From Halovenus sp. (GTDB lineage: Archaea; Halobacteriota; Halobacteria; Halobacteriales; Haloarculaceae), in NCBI GenBank assembly GCA_003551265.1, contig PUMG01000342.1, positions 1-8,575 on the forward strand: 8,575 bases of DNA, given 5' to 3'. Every line of letters starts with the position of its first letter. The stretch's first letter is position 1. The notes below the pieces were generated by a model that did no database searches, was not told the origin of the DNA, and worked only from the letters and a program-made list of their open reading frames with translations. Below are positions 1-6,136 of the stretch, piece by piece. The position numbers and the translations under genes were made by a program.

Positions 1-1958
1 ACGGGACAATCCCGGAGCTGTTCGAGACGAGCGCCGGGCGTCATCTGGACAGAGAGGCGCAGTTATACAAAGGCGGGGTGTACACGCGCTCACTCGTCGA
101 AGGTGGCGTCGTTCCGCAAGCACCCGAGGGGGAGTACGCCAGTCTCACCTACCGCGAGATGCGACAGATTGTCCGCCATCTGGCGGTCGGGTTCCGCGAG
201 ATTGGCTTCACACCTGAAGACCGTGTCGGCATCTACGCCGATACGCGGATGGAGTGGGCACACAGCGACCTGGGATTGCTGGCGGCAGGGTGTGTGGTCA
301 CGACCGTCTACACTGACTCCTCACCGCAGCAAGTAGAGTATCTGCTGGACGACCCCAATGCGACTGGTGTCGTCGTCGAGAACGAGACGCTGCTCGAACG
401 CGTTTTCGAGGTGGAAGACAGCCTGGACCTGGAGGTAATCGTCCTCATCGACGAGCCATCACGCGAGTACGACCGCGACGATCTCTACACACTTGCCGAG
501 GTTCACGACCGGGGTGAGGAGGCGTTCGACGAAGAGACCTACCAGAGCTATCTGGACGGGACGAATCCTGGCAATCTGGCAAGTCTAATCTACACCTCGG
601 GAACGACGGGTAAACCAAAAGGCGTCCAGCTCACACACTGGAACTTCCGGTCGAACTTCCACCAGATTCGCAGGCGTGTTGGTCCACGCGAGGACGACCC
701 AGACCGTCTCTCTGTCGACGAGGAGACGCGAGCAATCTCGTTTCTCCCGCTTGCCCACGTCTTCGAGCGACAGTCGGGGCACTTCCTGATGTTCGGCTCC
801 GGTGCCTCTGTCGGCTACGCCGAAAGCACGGACACCATCGCAGACGACATCGTCAAGATACAGCCGACTGCAGGTGGGAGTGTTCCTCGTGTCTACGAGC
901 GAATCTTCGCGTCGATGAACGAACAAGCAGGCGACAGCGGGCCGAAACGCCGCATCTTCGACTGGGCGCTGGAGGTCGCAAAACAGTACCAGATGGCAGA
1001 CTCACCGGGAACGGGACTGAAGCTCAAACACGCCATCGCCGACAAACTGGTCTACTCGAACGTCAAAGAAAATCTCGGGGGGAACATCGAGATGATGGTG
1101 TCCGGTGGCGGCAGCCTGAGCAAGGACCTCTGTCGCATCTTCAACGGCATGGGAATAACCATCGTCGAGGGATACGGGTTGACCGAGACCTCGCCCGTCG
1201 TGACCGTCAACTCGCCCGACGATATCCGGCCCGGAACACTCGGGTTGCCGGTGACTGGCGTCGACATCGCGATCGACCAGTCGAAAGCCGTCGACGACGA
1301 TACCGAGGAGGACGGCTCGATACTCGGAGAGTTGCTCGTCCGCGGCGACAACGTCACCTCGGGATACTGGAACCGCCCGGGTGCCACAGAGCGAGCGTTC
1401 ACGGCTGACCCCTTCGACGACGACAACGACGTCGTCGCGCCGACCGACCTCACCGCCGACGGCAGCGGCAAGTGGTTCCGGACGGGAGACCTCGTCGAGC
1501 AGACCCCGGAAGGCTTTCTTATCTTCCACGACCGCCTCAAACAGCTGTTCGTCCTCGACACCGGCAAGAACGTCGCTCCACAGATCCTCGAAGACGAGTT
1601 CGCAACCAGCGACCGCATCGAGCAAATCATGGTACTCGGTGACAACAGAAAGTTCGTCGGCGCACTCGTCGTCCCGAACTTCACACAGCTCAGAGAGTGG
1701 GCAGATTCGAGCGACATCTCCCTTCCGGAGGACCCACACGAACTGGTCGAGGACGACCGTGTTCACTCGTGGATTCAGGAGGTCATCGACCGCGGCAACC
1801 AGGCATTCGAGAAACACGAACAGATCAAAGCGTTCGCACTTATCCCCGAAGAGTGGACTCCCGAAAACGACTACCTCACACCCTCGATGAAGAAAAAACG
1901 CGAGACGATTCTCGAAGGCTACGGATACAAAGTCGAGGAGATATACGGCGAGAAGTGA
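1..1958 (+). CDS. Long-chain fatty-acid--CoA ligase (AMP-forming), 5' partial
   Basis: It activates long-chain fatty acids to acyl-CoA through an acyl-adenylate, feeding beta-oxidation or lipid metabolism in the cytoplasm. The reading frame is open from base 3, and the residues before the GTG at 78 (TIPELFETSAGRHLDREAQL) look like the family's N-terminus. The gene therefore starts outside the window, and the GTG at 78 is not its start. 651 residues are visible, close to the usual full length of about 650-670. Counting from base 3: the AMP/phosphate loop YTSGTTGKPKG is at 197-207; the adenylate motif GYGLTETS is at 390-397; FRTGD, which includes the ribose-binding Asp, is at 492-496; the hinge region DRLKQLF and DTGKNVAP follow around 507-526; the C-terminal YLTPSMKKKR around 624-633 supplies the catalytic-lysine region. 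All core motifs are intact. The hinge resembles bacterial and eukaryotic long-chain enzymes more than acetyl-CoA synthetases. Exact chain length is not readable, and haloarchaea carry many paralogues, so I give no symbol. Confidence 0.95.
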   Translation, partial: GTIPELFETSAGRHLDREAQLYKGGVYTRSLVEGGVVPQAPEGEYASLTYREMRQIVRHLAVGFREIGFTPEDRVGIYADTRMEWAHSDLGLLAAGCVVTTVYTDSSPQQVEYLLDDPNATGVVVENETLLERVFEVEDSLDLEVIVLIDEPSREYDRDDLYTLAEVHDRGEEAFDEETYQSYLDGTNPGNLASLIYTSGTTGKPKGVQLTHWNFRSNFHQIRRRVGPREDDPDRLSVDEETRAISFLPLAHVFERQSGHFLMFGSGASVGYAESTDTIADDIVKIQPTAGGSVPRVYERIFASMNEQAGDSGPKRRIFDWALEVAKQYQMADSPGTGLKLKHAIADKLVYSNVKENLGGNIEMMVSGGGSLSKDLCRIFNGMGITIVEGYGLTETSPVVTVNSPDDIRPGTLGLPVTGVDIAIDQSKAVDDDTEEDGSILGELLVRGDNVTSGYWNRPGATERAFTADPFDDDNDVVAPTDLTADGSGKWFRTGDLVEQTPEGFLIFHDRLKQLFVLDTGKNVAPQILEDEFATSDRIEQIMVLGDNRKFVGALVVPNFTQLREWADSSDISLPEDPHELVEDDRVHSWIQEVIDRGNQAFEKHEQIKAFALIPEEWTPENDYLTPSMKKKRETILEGYGYKVEEIYGEK

Positions 1959-2037
1959 GAGGGGTTATTGTACGTCATCATAGATTTCTCGCTGTACGTC
2001 GCAGCGAGAATCTCTGTACAGGTCCGATAACCCCTCT
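1958..2037. repeat. 80-bp nested palindrome after the ligase gene
   Basis: A perfect 11-bp inverted repeat has its left arm, agaggggttat, at 1958-1968 and its right arm, ataacccctct, at 2027-2037. Inside it are a 5-bp pairing of 1969-1973 with 2016-2020 and a perfect 9-bp hairpin, 1986-1994 with 2002-2010, with a 7-base loop. One bulged T extends the inner stem by 3 bp (1982-1984 with 2011-2013). The outer and inner arms share nearly the same centre, near 1998. The left arm begins on the last base of the ligase TGA. It could be a 3'-UTR structure or transcription stop, a small structured RNA, or a short palindromic element of the MITE kind. There is no T-run after it, so a classical intrinsic terminator is not supported. 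Confidence 0.75.
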
Positions 2038-2042
2038 GAGAC

Positions 2043-2092
2043 TGACGGACGAAAATCCACAGGGTGTTCAACGTCCCGTCCGTCACCGGACG
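2043..2092 (+). other. Two mutually exclusive hairpins in the leader region
   Basis: tgacggacg (2043-2051) is the perfect reverse complement of cgtccgtca (2077-2085). The first six bases of that right arm, cgtccg (2077-2082), can instead pair with cggacg (2087-2092) across a 4-base loop. The central segment can thus join only one partner at a time, the geometry of an attenuator or switch. The structures lie 43 bases or more before the small gene at 2135. If that gene's mRNA is leaderless, as many haloarchaeal mRNAs are, they would not be in its transcript and would belong to read-through RNA from the ligase. Confidence 0.45.
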
Positions 2093-2103
2093 TAGGTCCT
2101 CCA

Positions 2104-2111
2104 TTACTATT
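2104..2111 (+). promoter_or_regulatory. Possible TATA box for the small exported gene
   Basis: The A/T-rich ttactatt is the only such stretch just before the ATG at 2135 and is centred about 27 bases upstream of it. This is the position expected for an archaeal TATA element driving a leaderless mRNA. No Shine-Dalgarno sequence precedes the ATG, which fits a leaderless start. A 5-bp hairpin (2117-2121 with 2125-2129) lies between box and start. Sequence match only; no clear BRE. Confidence 0.35.
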
Positions 2112-2134
2112 CGTTTCCGACAGGGTCGGTTGGT

Positions 2135-2632
2135 ATGGGAAGACGCTACGGCAGTATCGGGAGACGTGAGTTTCTCGTCGGAGCGGGGGCACTCGGTTTC
2201 AGCGCGTTCGTCGCGTACCTCTGGACCGGGCTGGAGCCGGGTCAGGGACGCGTTACCGCAAAAGAACTCACGGCTGAGAGTGACACGCTCCTCTATCAGA
2301 GTGCGGAAACAGGCCGTGCCACTGGCCTGATAGAGGACCTCGTTTCCGACGACATCTCCGAGATGTTCGTTTCGGAACATCTCGATACCCTGTTGAGTGA
2401 GTATGGACCGCTCGAATACCACCTGCGAATCGAATCGACCGAAACGGGAAATGAGGAGTGGTTCGAGACACCTGACGTGAGCGTATTCGACGCTGTCGAT
2501 GTCGGTGAGTACGTTACATATCAGGTGTCTTTTGTGGACAGGGGCTCGATTTCGAGCGTCACGTGCGTCGCTTCACAGCGGGCGGAACTCCAGACTCACT
2601 GTGAGTACGAAAGCGTCGAAGTTCTGGAGTGA
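2135..2632 (+). CDS. Small hypothetical protein with Tat-like signal, 165 aa
   Basis: I do not recognise the family. The N-terminus carries a twin-arginine-like motif, GRREFL at residues 9-14, followed by a Gly/Ala-rich hydrophobic stretch at about 14-30. This suggests export of a folded protein by the Tat pathway, the main secretion route in haloarchaea, or anchoring by the uncleaved helix. No cysteine lies near the end of the signal, so there is no lipobox and a Tat lipoprotein is unlikely. The mature part (about 36-165) is acidic, with a helical-looking first half and a beta-like second half from about 93 onward. It has only two cysteines, C144 and C156, possibly a disulfide. No catalytic motif is visible. 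The ATG has no Shine-Dalgarno, so translation is probably leaderless. The coding sequence contains two perfect inverted repeats (2289-2337 and 2359-2384). It converges on the spoVR operon. Codon use and the plausible signal argue for a real gene; its role is unknown. Confidence 0.7.
   Translation: MGRRYGSIGRREFLVGAGALGFSAFVAYLWTGLEPGQGRVTAKELTAESDTLLYQSAETGRATGLIEDLVSDDISEMFVSEHLDTLLSEYGPLEYHLRIESTETGNEEWFETPDVSVFDAVDVGEYVTYQVSFVDRGSISSVTCVASQRAELQTHCEYESVEVLE
2289..2337. repeat. Inverted repeat inside the small exported gene
   Basis: The 11-bp arms tcctctatcag (2289-2299) and ctgatagagga (2327-2337) are perfect reverse complements. A second, competing 6-bp pairing nests within them: caggcc (2310-2315) with ggcctg (2324-2329). 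The loop between the outer arms is 27 bases. It falls in the codons for residues of about 52-67. Confidence 0.65.
2359..2384. repeat. 10-bp perfect hairpin inside the small exported gene
   Basis: cgagatgttc (2359-2368) and gaacatctcg (2375-2384) are exact reverse complements around the 6-base loop gtttcg. It lies 21 bases after the previous inverted repeat, in the codons for residues of about 75-84. Confidence 0.65.
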
Positions 2633-2827
2633 GCAGTCTGGTGGAAGCAAACCTGTGTAGTGAACCCTCTGGTGGGTGCAAACCTGTCCCTTGATATCAA
2701 CGGGTTCGCTGCGGTTGACATGCGTGAGGATACGTACCAGACGTTGATCGGGACGAATACCACAGGGCGCTACGATGTCACCCCACTGTTTGCCGACTCA
2801 GACGTGTACGGACTCAACCTGCGCTAG
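2633..2827 (+). pseudogene. Coding-like stretch, probable gene relic
   Basis: After the TGA of the small exported gene the same frame stays open for 64 codons up to a TAG at 2825-2827. The first part (2633-2719) overlaps the direct repeats and does not look like protein. From about 2690, and especially from the ATG at 2720, it reads like a haloarchaeal protein: MREDTYQTLIGTNTTGRY, then [17 protein letters not shown]. Third positions are mostly G/C. The RYDVTPLFAD segment faintly recalls the N-terminal part of adenine-phosphoribosyltransferase-type proteins, but this is a weak guess. With only 35 codons from the ATG it is most likely the 5' end of a gene whose remainder was replaced or deleted at the spoVR boundary. 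Its TAG overlaps the spoVR stop codon on the other strand by two bases. A genuine microprotein cannot be excluded. No clear Shine-Dalgarno was seen. Confidence 0.4.
2637..2687. repeat. 20-bp direct repeat, two copies, 31-bp period
   Basis: tctggtggaagcaaacctgt (2637-2656) recurs at 2668-2687 with 18 of 20 bases the same; the two mismatches are adjacent. The period of 31 bp is close to three helical turns, so both copies would face the same side of the DNA, as paired operator sites often do. They lie between the small exported gene and a coding-like relic with an ATG at 2720. A chance or leftover duplication is also possible. Confidence 0.6.
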
Positions 2828-4821
2828 GCCAGCCACTCGTCGGGTTTCGTGTCGTAGTCCACGTCGGTCGCCGCGAGGTGGTCAACCTCGGTCCAGGTGA
2901 GTTCGACCTCTTCGAACTCGTCGCCGTCGAAGCGGAGTTCGAGACCCATCTCTTCCGGCTCTGGCTCGCGGTCACGGCGTCTCGCAATCTCGACGTCGTG
3001 GTCGTCGTACACCTTGATTATCGTGCGCAACGCGACCGGCCGTCCCCAGAGTTCGAACACCCGTTCGAGGGTGTCTCTGGCCTGTGGAATGTCGAGAGCG
3101 ACCCCGTTGTACCGGTGTTCGAGCAGCAGTTCGTTGCGGTTGCGGTAGTTCCCATCGGCGACGACAATCGTCGGCTTCCCGAAGTTCGTCAACTGCAGCA
3201 TCAGTTTCTTCTTTACGTCCTCGTAGTCGGTCGACGTCGCCCGGTAATCATCCGAGGACTGCAGATACTCGTAGGTGAAGTAGTTGTGCTCGTCGACGAA
3301 CTCCTGGGTCAGGAACTCGTCGACGAACGTGATGTCGTTGTGACTCTCGCGTATCTCGCGCATCCGGTCCCAGCCGACGGTGAAGTCGACGTCAGCGAGC
3401 GCAGCCTCGACGCTCGCATAGCGCTCGTGGTCGAACATGTACCGCGAAATTCGTTCGAGTTCGCCTCTCGAAATCCGGGCGATGTATCCCCGGTTAGCCG
3501 GCTGCACCAGCGAATAGTGACGCTCGGCGAGTCCCTCGTAGGTGAACAGCTTCCAGGGATACGTTTCGATATCGATCTCTCCACGTTGAGCGGCTTCGAC
3601 CGCGTCCCCGTCGATACGTGAATCATCAGCGGGAATCGCTTCGAGTCGGTCAGCGTCGACCGACGCAACGAGGTCGTCGGGTTCGAGCGCATCGAGCACC
3701 GCCGAAAAGTCCACCGTATCGTGGAAGTTTCGCCACGTAATCCCCTCGACACACAGCAACTTCTCGACGACGTGACGCCTGTTCTCCGTGTTCTCGACGA
3801 ACTGCCAGAGCTGCAAGCCCAGGCTGTAGGGGTTCAATCCTCCCGAACCAAGCACCTTCGACATATGATCGGCGTAGGTGATGAACTCGTTCTCTCCCGC
3901 AAAGTTCTCCCCAGCCATCATGACGGACTCCCAGTACGAGGCCCACCCTTCGTTCATTATCTTTGTCACTTTCTGTGGGGCGAAGTAGTACGATTCGCGG
4001 CGCAGGATTTCGAGCACGTCTTTTTGCCATTCCGTCATTTCGACGGCTTTGCCAGCGTCTTCGTCGTAGCGTTTGCCGTACCTGCGCAAGAACGCGAGGA
4101 TGTCGCGCTGTGGTTCTGTCGGGAACGTTCCGGTTTCATCTTCGCGCTGTTGGGTTTCGAGCCACTGCTCGTCGAACACCTGTCGCTGGACCTCATCGGA
4201 GAGGTCGAGGTTAGCGAGTTCATCACGGATGTCGCCGTAATCCACGTCCGGTTCCTGTTCGCCGTCGTCGGAGAGCGGTTCGTAGCGCTGGTGCTGGTCG
4301 ATGTTGTCTTCGAGTGTGAGCACGTGGTCGATGAACCGCTCGACCTCGGACCGGTCGATGTCCGTATCTTGCATGTACTCACCGATAGTCTCAGCGTGAA
4401 CCGAGAGCATGGCGGCCGCGTCAGGGTTTCGGCTGAACATGGCGAACCACTCGTTGTTGGCGAAGAAGTCGCCGTGGGCTTCGACATGGGTGATAACCGC
4501 TTTCTGGTCGGCCATGCTGTTCGACACCTGCAAGAACGCGTGTGCAGGGTTGTCGTTGTTGACAATCTCGAACGCCTTGCCGCCGAGGAACTGGCCCTGT
4601 TTCTGCTGGCGGTCGTAGCCCATCCCCCACCGCCAGTGTGGGTAGCGATTCTGGAAGCCGCCGTAGGCGATGAGTTCGTTCATCTCGTCGTAGTCGACTA
4701 TCCAGTAGTTCACGTCGTACGGCTCCAGCCCGAGCTTTCGGGCCAGTTCGTTCGCCTCTCTGACCGGCTCTTCGAGTTTTTCGGCCTCGTGCTGCATTCG
4801 AACGCGTTCAGGTGTTTTCAT
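2824..4821 (-). CDS. spoVR: SpoVR family protein
   Basis: This cytoplasmic protein belongs to the SpoVR/YcgB family. In Bacillus SpoVR affects spore cortex formation, and in E. coli YcgB acts with YeaG and YeaH in starvation; the biochemical activity is unknown. It has 665 residues, longer than E. coli YcgB (about 510). Family hallmarks are present: [19 protein letters not shown] at 38-56, YPHWRWGM at 60-67, [16 protein letters not shown] at 111-126, [10 protein letters not shown] at 290-299, [10 protein letters not shown] at 330-339, [10 protein letters not shown] at 511-520 and [17 protein letters not shown] at 554-570. The His/Glu-rich segment near 112-116 and the one around 290 could bind a metal (inference). 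An acidic spacer at about 181-240 and the C-terminal acidic tail make up some of the extra length. I chose the ATG at 4821 because GGAGGAT lies 6 bases before it and the upstream residues look non-native. The start overlaps the DUF444 gene by 14 bp, which implies translational coupling. Confidence 0.96.
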   Translation of the reverse strand: MKTPERVRMQHEAEKLEEPVREANELARKLGLEPYDVNYWIVDYDEMNELIAYGGFQNRYPHWRWGMGYDRQQKQGQFLGGKAFEIVNNDNPAHAFLQVSNSMADQKAVITHVEAHGDFFANNEWFAMFSRNPDAAAMLSVHAETIGEYMQDTDIDRSEVERFIDHVLTLEDNIDQHQRYEPLSDDGEQEPDVDYGDIRDELANLDLSDEVQRQVFDEQWLETQQREDETGTFPTEPQRDILAFLRRYGKRYDEDAGKAVEMTEWQKDVLEILRRESYYFAPQKVTKIMNEGWASYWESVMMAGENFAGENEFITYADHMSKVLGSGGLNPYSLGLQLWQFVENTENRRHVVEKLLCVEGITWRNFHDTVDFSAVLDALEPDDLVASVDADRLEAIPADDSRIDGDAVEAAQRGEIDIETYPWKLFTYEGLAERHYSLVQPANRGYIARISRGELERISRYMFDHERYASVEAALADVDFTVGWDRMREIRESHNDITFVDEFLTQEFVDEHNYFTYEYLQSSDDYRATSTDYEDVKKKLMLQLTNFGKPTIVVADGNYRNRNELLLEHRYNGVALDIPQARDTLERVFELWGRPVALRTIIKVYDDHDVEIARRRDREPEPEEMGLELRFDGDEFEEVELTWTEVDHLAATDVDYDTKPDEWLA

Positions 4822-6136
4822 CTGAATCCTCCGTGCTGAGTATCTCGTATATCGCATCCGTGACGTCCTCCGGACTCGTGACGTACGCCACCGCGACGTT
4901 GTCTACTCCCGCGAAGTGTTTTTCCACTTCGTCAGCGTGGGTGGCGTTGATAGCGTTGCCCGAGGGCTGCGTCTCGACGTAGGCGTGGAGATTGGCGTCG
5001 ATTGACTCCATCAGTGGAATGACGTTCTCGGCGGTGTCGTTCGAGGAGTTCTCCGAGTCTCCCGCCGCGAAGACGTACCGGTTCCACTCCGACCACGGAT
5101 ACTCCTCGTCGAGGCGCTCACGTGCAATCTCGTAGGCGCTCGAGATGCGCGTCCCCCCTCCCGAACGAATGCCGAAGAACTCCTCGCGGTCGACCTCCCA
5201 GGCCTCTGCGTCGTGGGCGATGTAGACGAACTCTGCATTGTCGTATTTACCCTGGAGGTACCAGTCGAGCGGTGTGAACGTCCGCTCGACGAGTTCACGC
5301 TTTTTCTGTCGCATACTTCCTGAAACGTCACGGATGTTGACGACGACGACGTTCTTCTCACGCTCTTCGATTATCTCCGGGTAGCGATAGCGTTCGTCCT
5401 CACGACGGAACGGTATCTCGTCGATTCCCTCCCGACGGATGCGCTGTGGTGTATCGACACGCTCGACTTCTTCCTCCATCGCTTCGAGACTGGGGTACGT
5501 TGTCCGCTCTTCGTGGGGGATGTCCTTGTAGGCGCTGTCGATCCACGCCCGTGAGACCGGGAGATGCTCCTCGGTCCGCGCCCACTCGAACACCCGTTGT
5601 GGTCCCCAGCCGTCGATTTTCAGCGCCTCACGGACGTACTCGCGGTCGAAATCCATCGCAAGCTTGCGCTTGAGCCCCTCTTTGAACAGCCGCTCGAAAT
5701 CGAGCGTCCCCGTGGGGCCCGTGCGGGTGATGTCGGTAAAGTCGCCTTCGACCTCCTCCGTAACTTTCTTCCCCTTCGGTTCGAGGTCCAGTCCGAGTTC
5801 CTCGTCCAGTTCCTCAGCGAACTCCTCGGGGTCCATCTCGTAGTACTCGTGGTCGGTTCCCTCCTCACCCGGCTCACCTTCGTCTCCATCGCCATCGCCG
5901 GGTTGTGGCTGGCCGACCGGGTCACCCGGCGCTGGTGTGTCGCCGTTGCCCTGTCCGACGCCACCCATATCTCGCCTGTCGTAGGCGAACTCCGGCAGGT
6001 CGATTATCTTGATCGGAATCCTGACCTCGTCGCGGCGGCTCTTTCCGAGGTCGCCGTACTGGATGAACTCGGCGAGGTCCTGGCGACGCTGTTCGCCAAC
6101 CTCGCGATAGCGTTCGAGGTCGTCTCTCAGTCCCAT
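4808..6136 (-). CDS. yeaH: DUF444 / YeaH-YhbH family vWA-domain protein
   Basis: A 442-residue cytoplasmic protein of the DUF444 family, encoded beside PrkA in many bacteria and archaea (E. coli yeaG-yeaH) and linked there to starvation and stationary phase. The N-terminal region [20 protein letters not shown] and the basic [15 protein letters not shown] at 40-54 are typical. A flexible linker at about 57-93, almost only Gly, Asp, Pro, Glu and Gln, precedes an acidic helical stretch and the long conserved middle (about 140-260). A von Willebrand A domain follows from about 262. It has a complete metal-ion-dependent adhesion site: D270-V-S272-G-S274 (DxSxS), T329 in GGGTR, and D360 in AAGDS. 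The domain should bind Mg2+ and a partner protein; by analogy with MoxR/vWA pairs the partner may be PrkA or SpoVR (inference). The ATG at 6136 is chosen because AGGTGA lies 7 bases before it and the family starts there. It overlaps prkA by 10 bp. Confidence 0.96.
   Translation of the reverse strand: MGLRDDLERYREVGEQRRQDLAEFIQYGDLGKSRRDEVRIPIKIIDLPEFAYDRRDMGGVGQGNGDTPAPGDPVGQPQPGDGDGDEGEPGEEGTDHEYYEMDPEEFAEELDEELGLDLEPKGKKVTEEVEGDFTDITRTGPTGTLDFERLFKEGLKRKLAMDFDREYVREALKIDGWGPQRVFEWARTEEHLPVSRAWIDSAYKDIPHEERTTYPSLEAMEEEVERVDTPQRIRREGIDEIPFRREDERYRYPEIIEEREKNVVVVNIRDVSGSMRQKKRELVERTFTPLDWYLQGKYDNAEFVYIAHDAEAWEVDREEFFGIRSGGGTRISSAYEIARERLDEEYPWSEWNRYVFAAGDSENSSNDTAENVIPLMESIDANLHAYVETQPSGNAINATHADEVEKHFAGVDNVAVAYVTSPEDVTDAIYEILSTEDSDENT
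4826..4832 (-). promoter_or_regulatory. Ribosome binding site of spoVR
   Basis: GGAGGAT on the minus strand stands 6 bases before the ATG at 4821, inside the end of the DUF444 gene. It decides the start: the frame is open up to an ATG at 4857, but that extension falls within the conserved C-terminal coding region of the upstream gene. Confidence 0.85.

Noticed and set aside
78..80. GTG as start of the acyl-CoA ligase
   Set aside because: The same frame is open to the window edge and the upstream residues match the family N-terminus, so the true start is outside the window.
1002..1817. 271-codon open frame on the minus strand, opposite the acyl-CoA ligase
   Set aside because: Fully inside the ligase gene, whose motifs run through this whole stretch; the antisense product has Val/Asp-rich mirror composition and no recognisable domain.
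1919..2422. 167-codon open frame on the minus strand across the ligase/orphan gap
   Set aside because: It spans the palindromes and runs opposite two plus-strand genes, with no domain, biased composition, or start signal. The long frame can be a by-product of the inverted repeats.
2878..3621. 247-codon open frame on the plus strand, opposite the spoVR 3' half
   Set aside because: Shadow of spoVR; conserved SpoVR motifs occupy the other strand and no promoter or ribosome site is seen.
3721..4839. 372-codon open frame on the plus strand, opposite spoVR
   Set aside because: It lies wholly antisense to the conserved SpoVR coding sequence and its product is a low-information Val/Leu/Phe/Arg-rich chain, as expected for the mirror frame of GC-rich coding DNA. 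No start signal.
4822..4857. N-terminal extension of SpoVR by 12 residues
   Set aside because: It overlaps the coding end of DUF444 further, has a basic atypical sequence and lacks a ribosome site, whereas GGAGG stands 6 bases before 4821.
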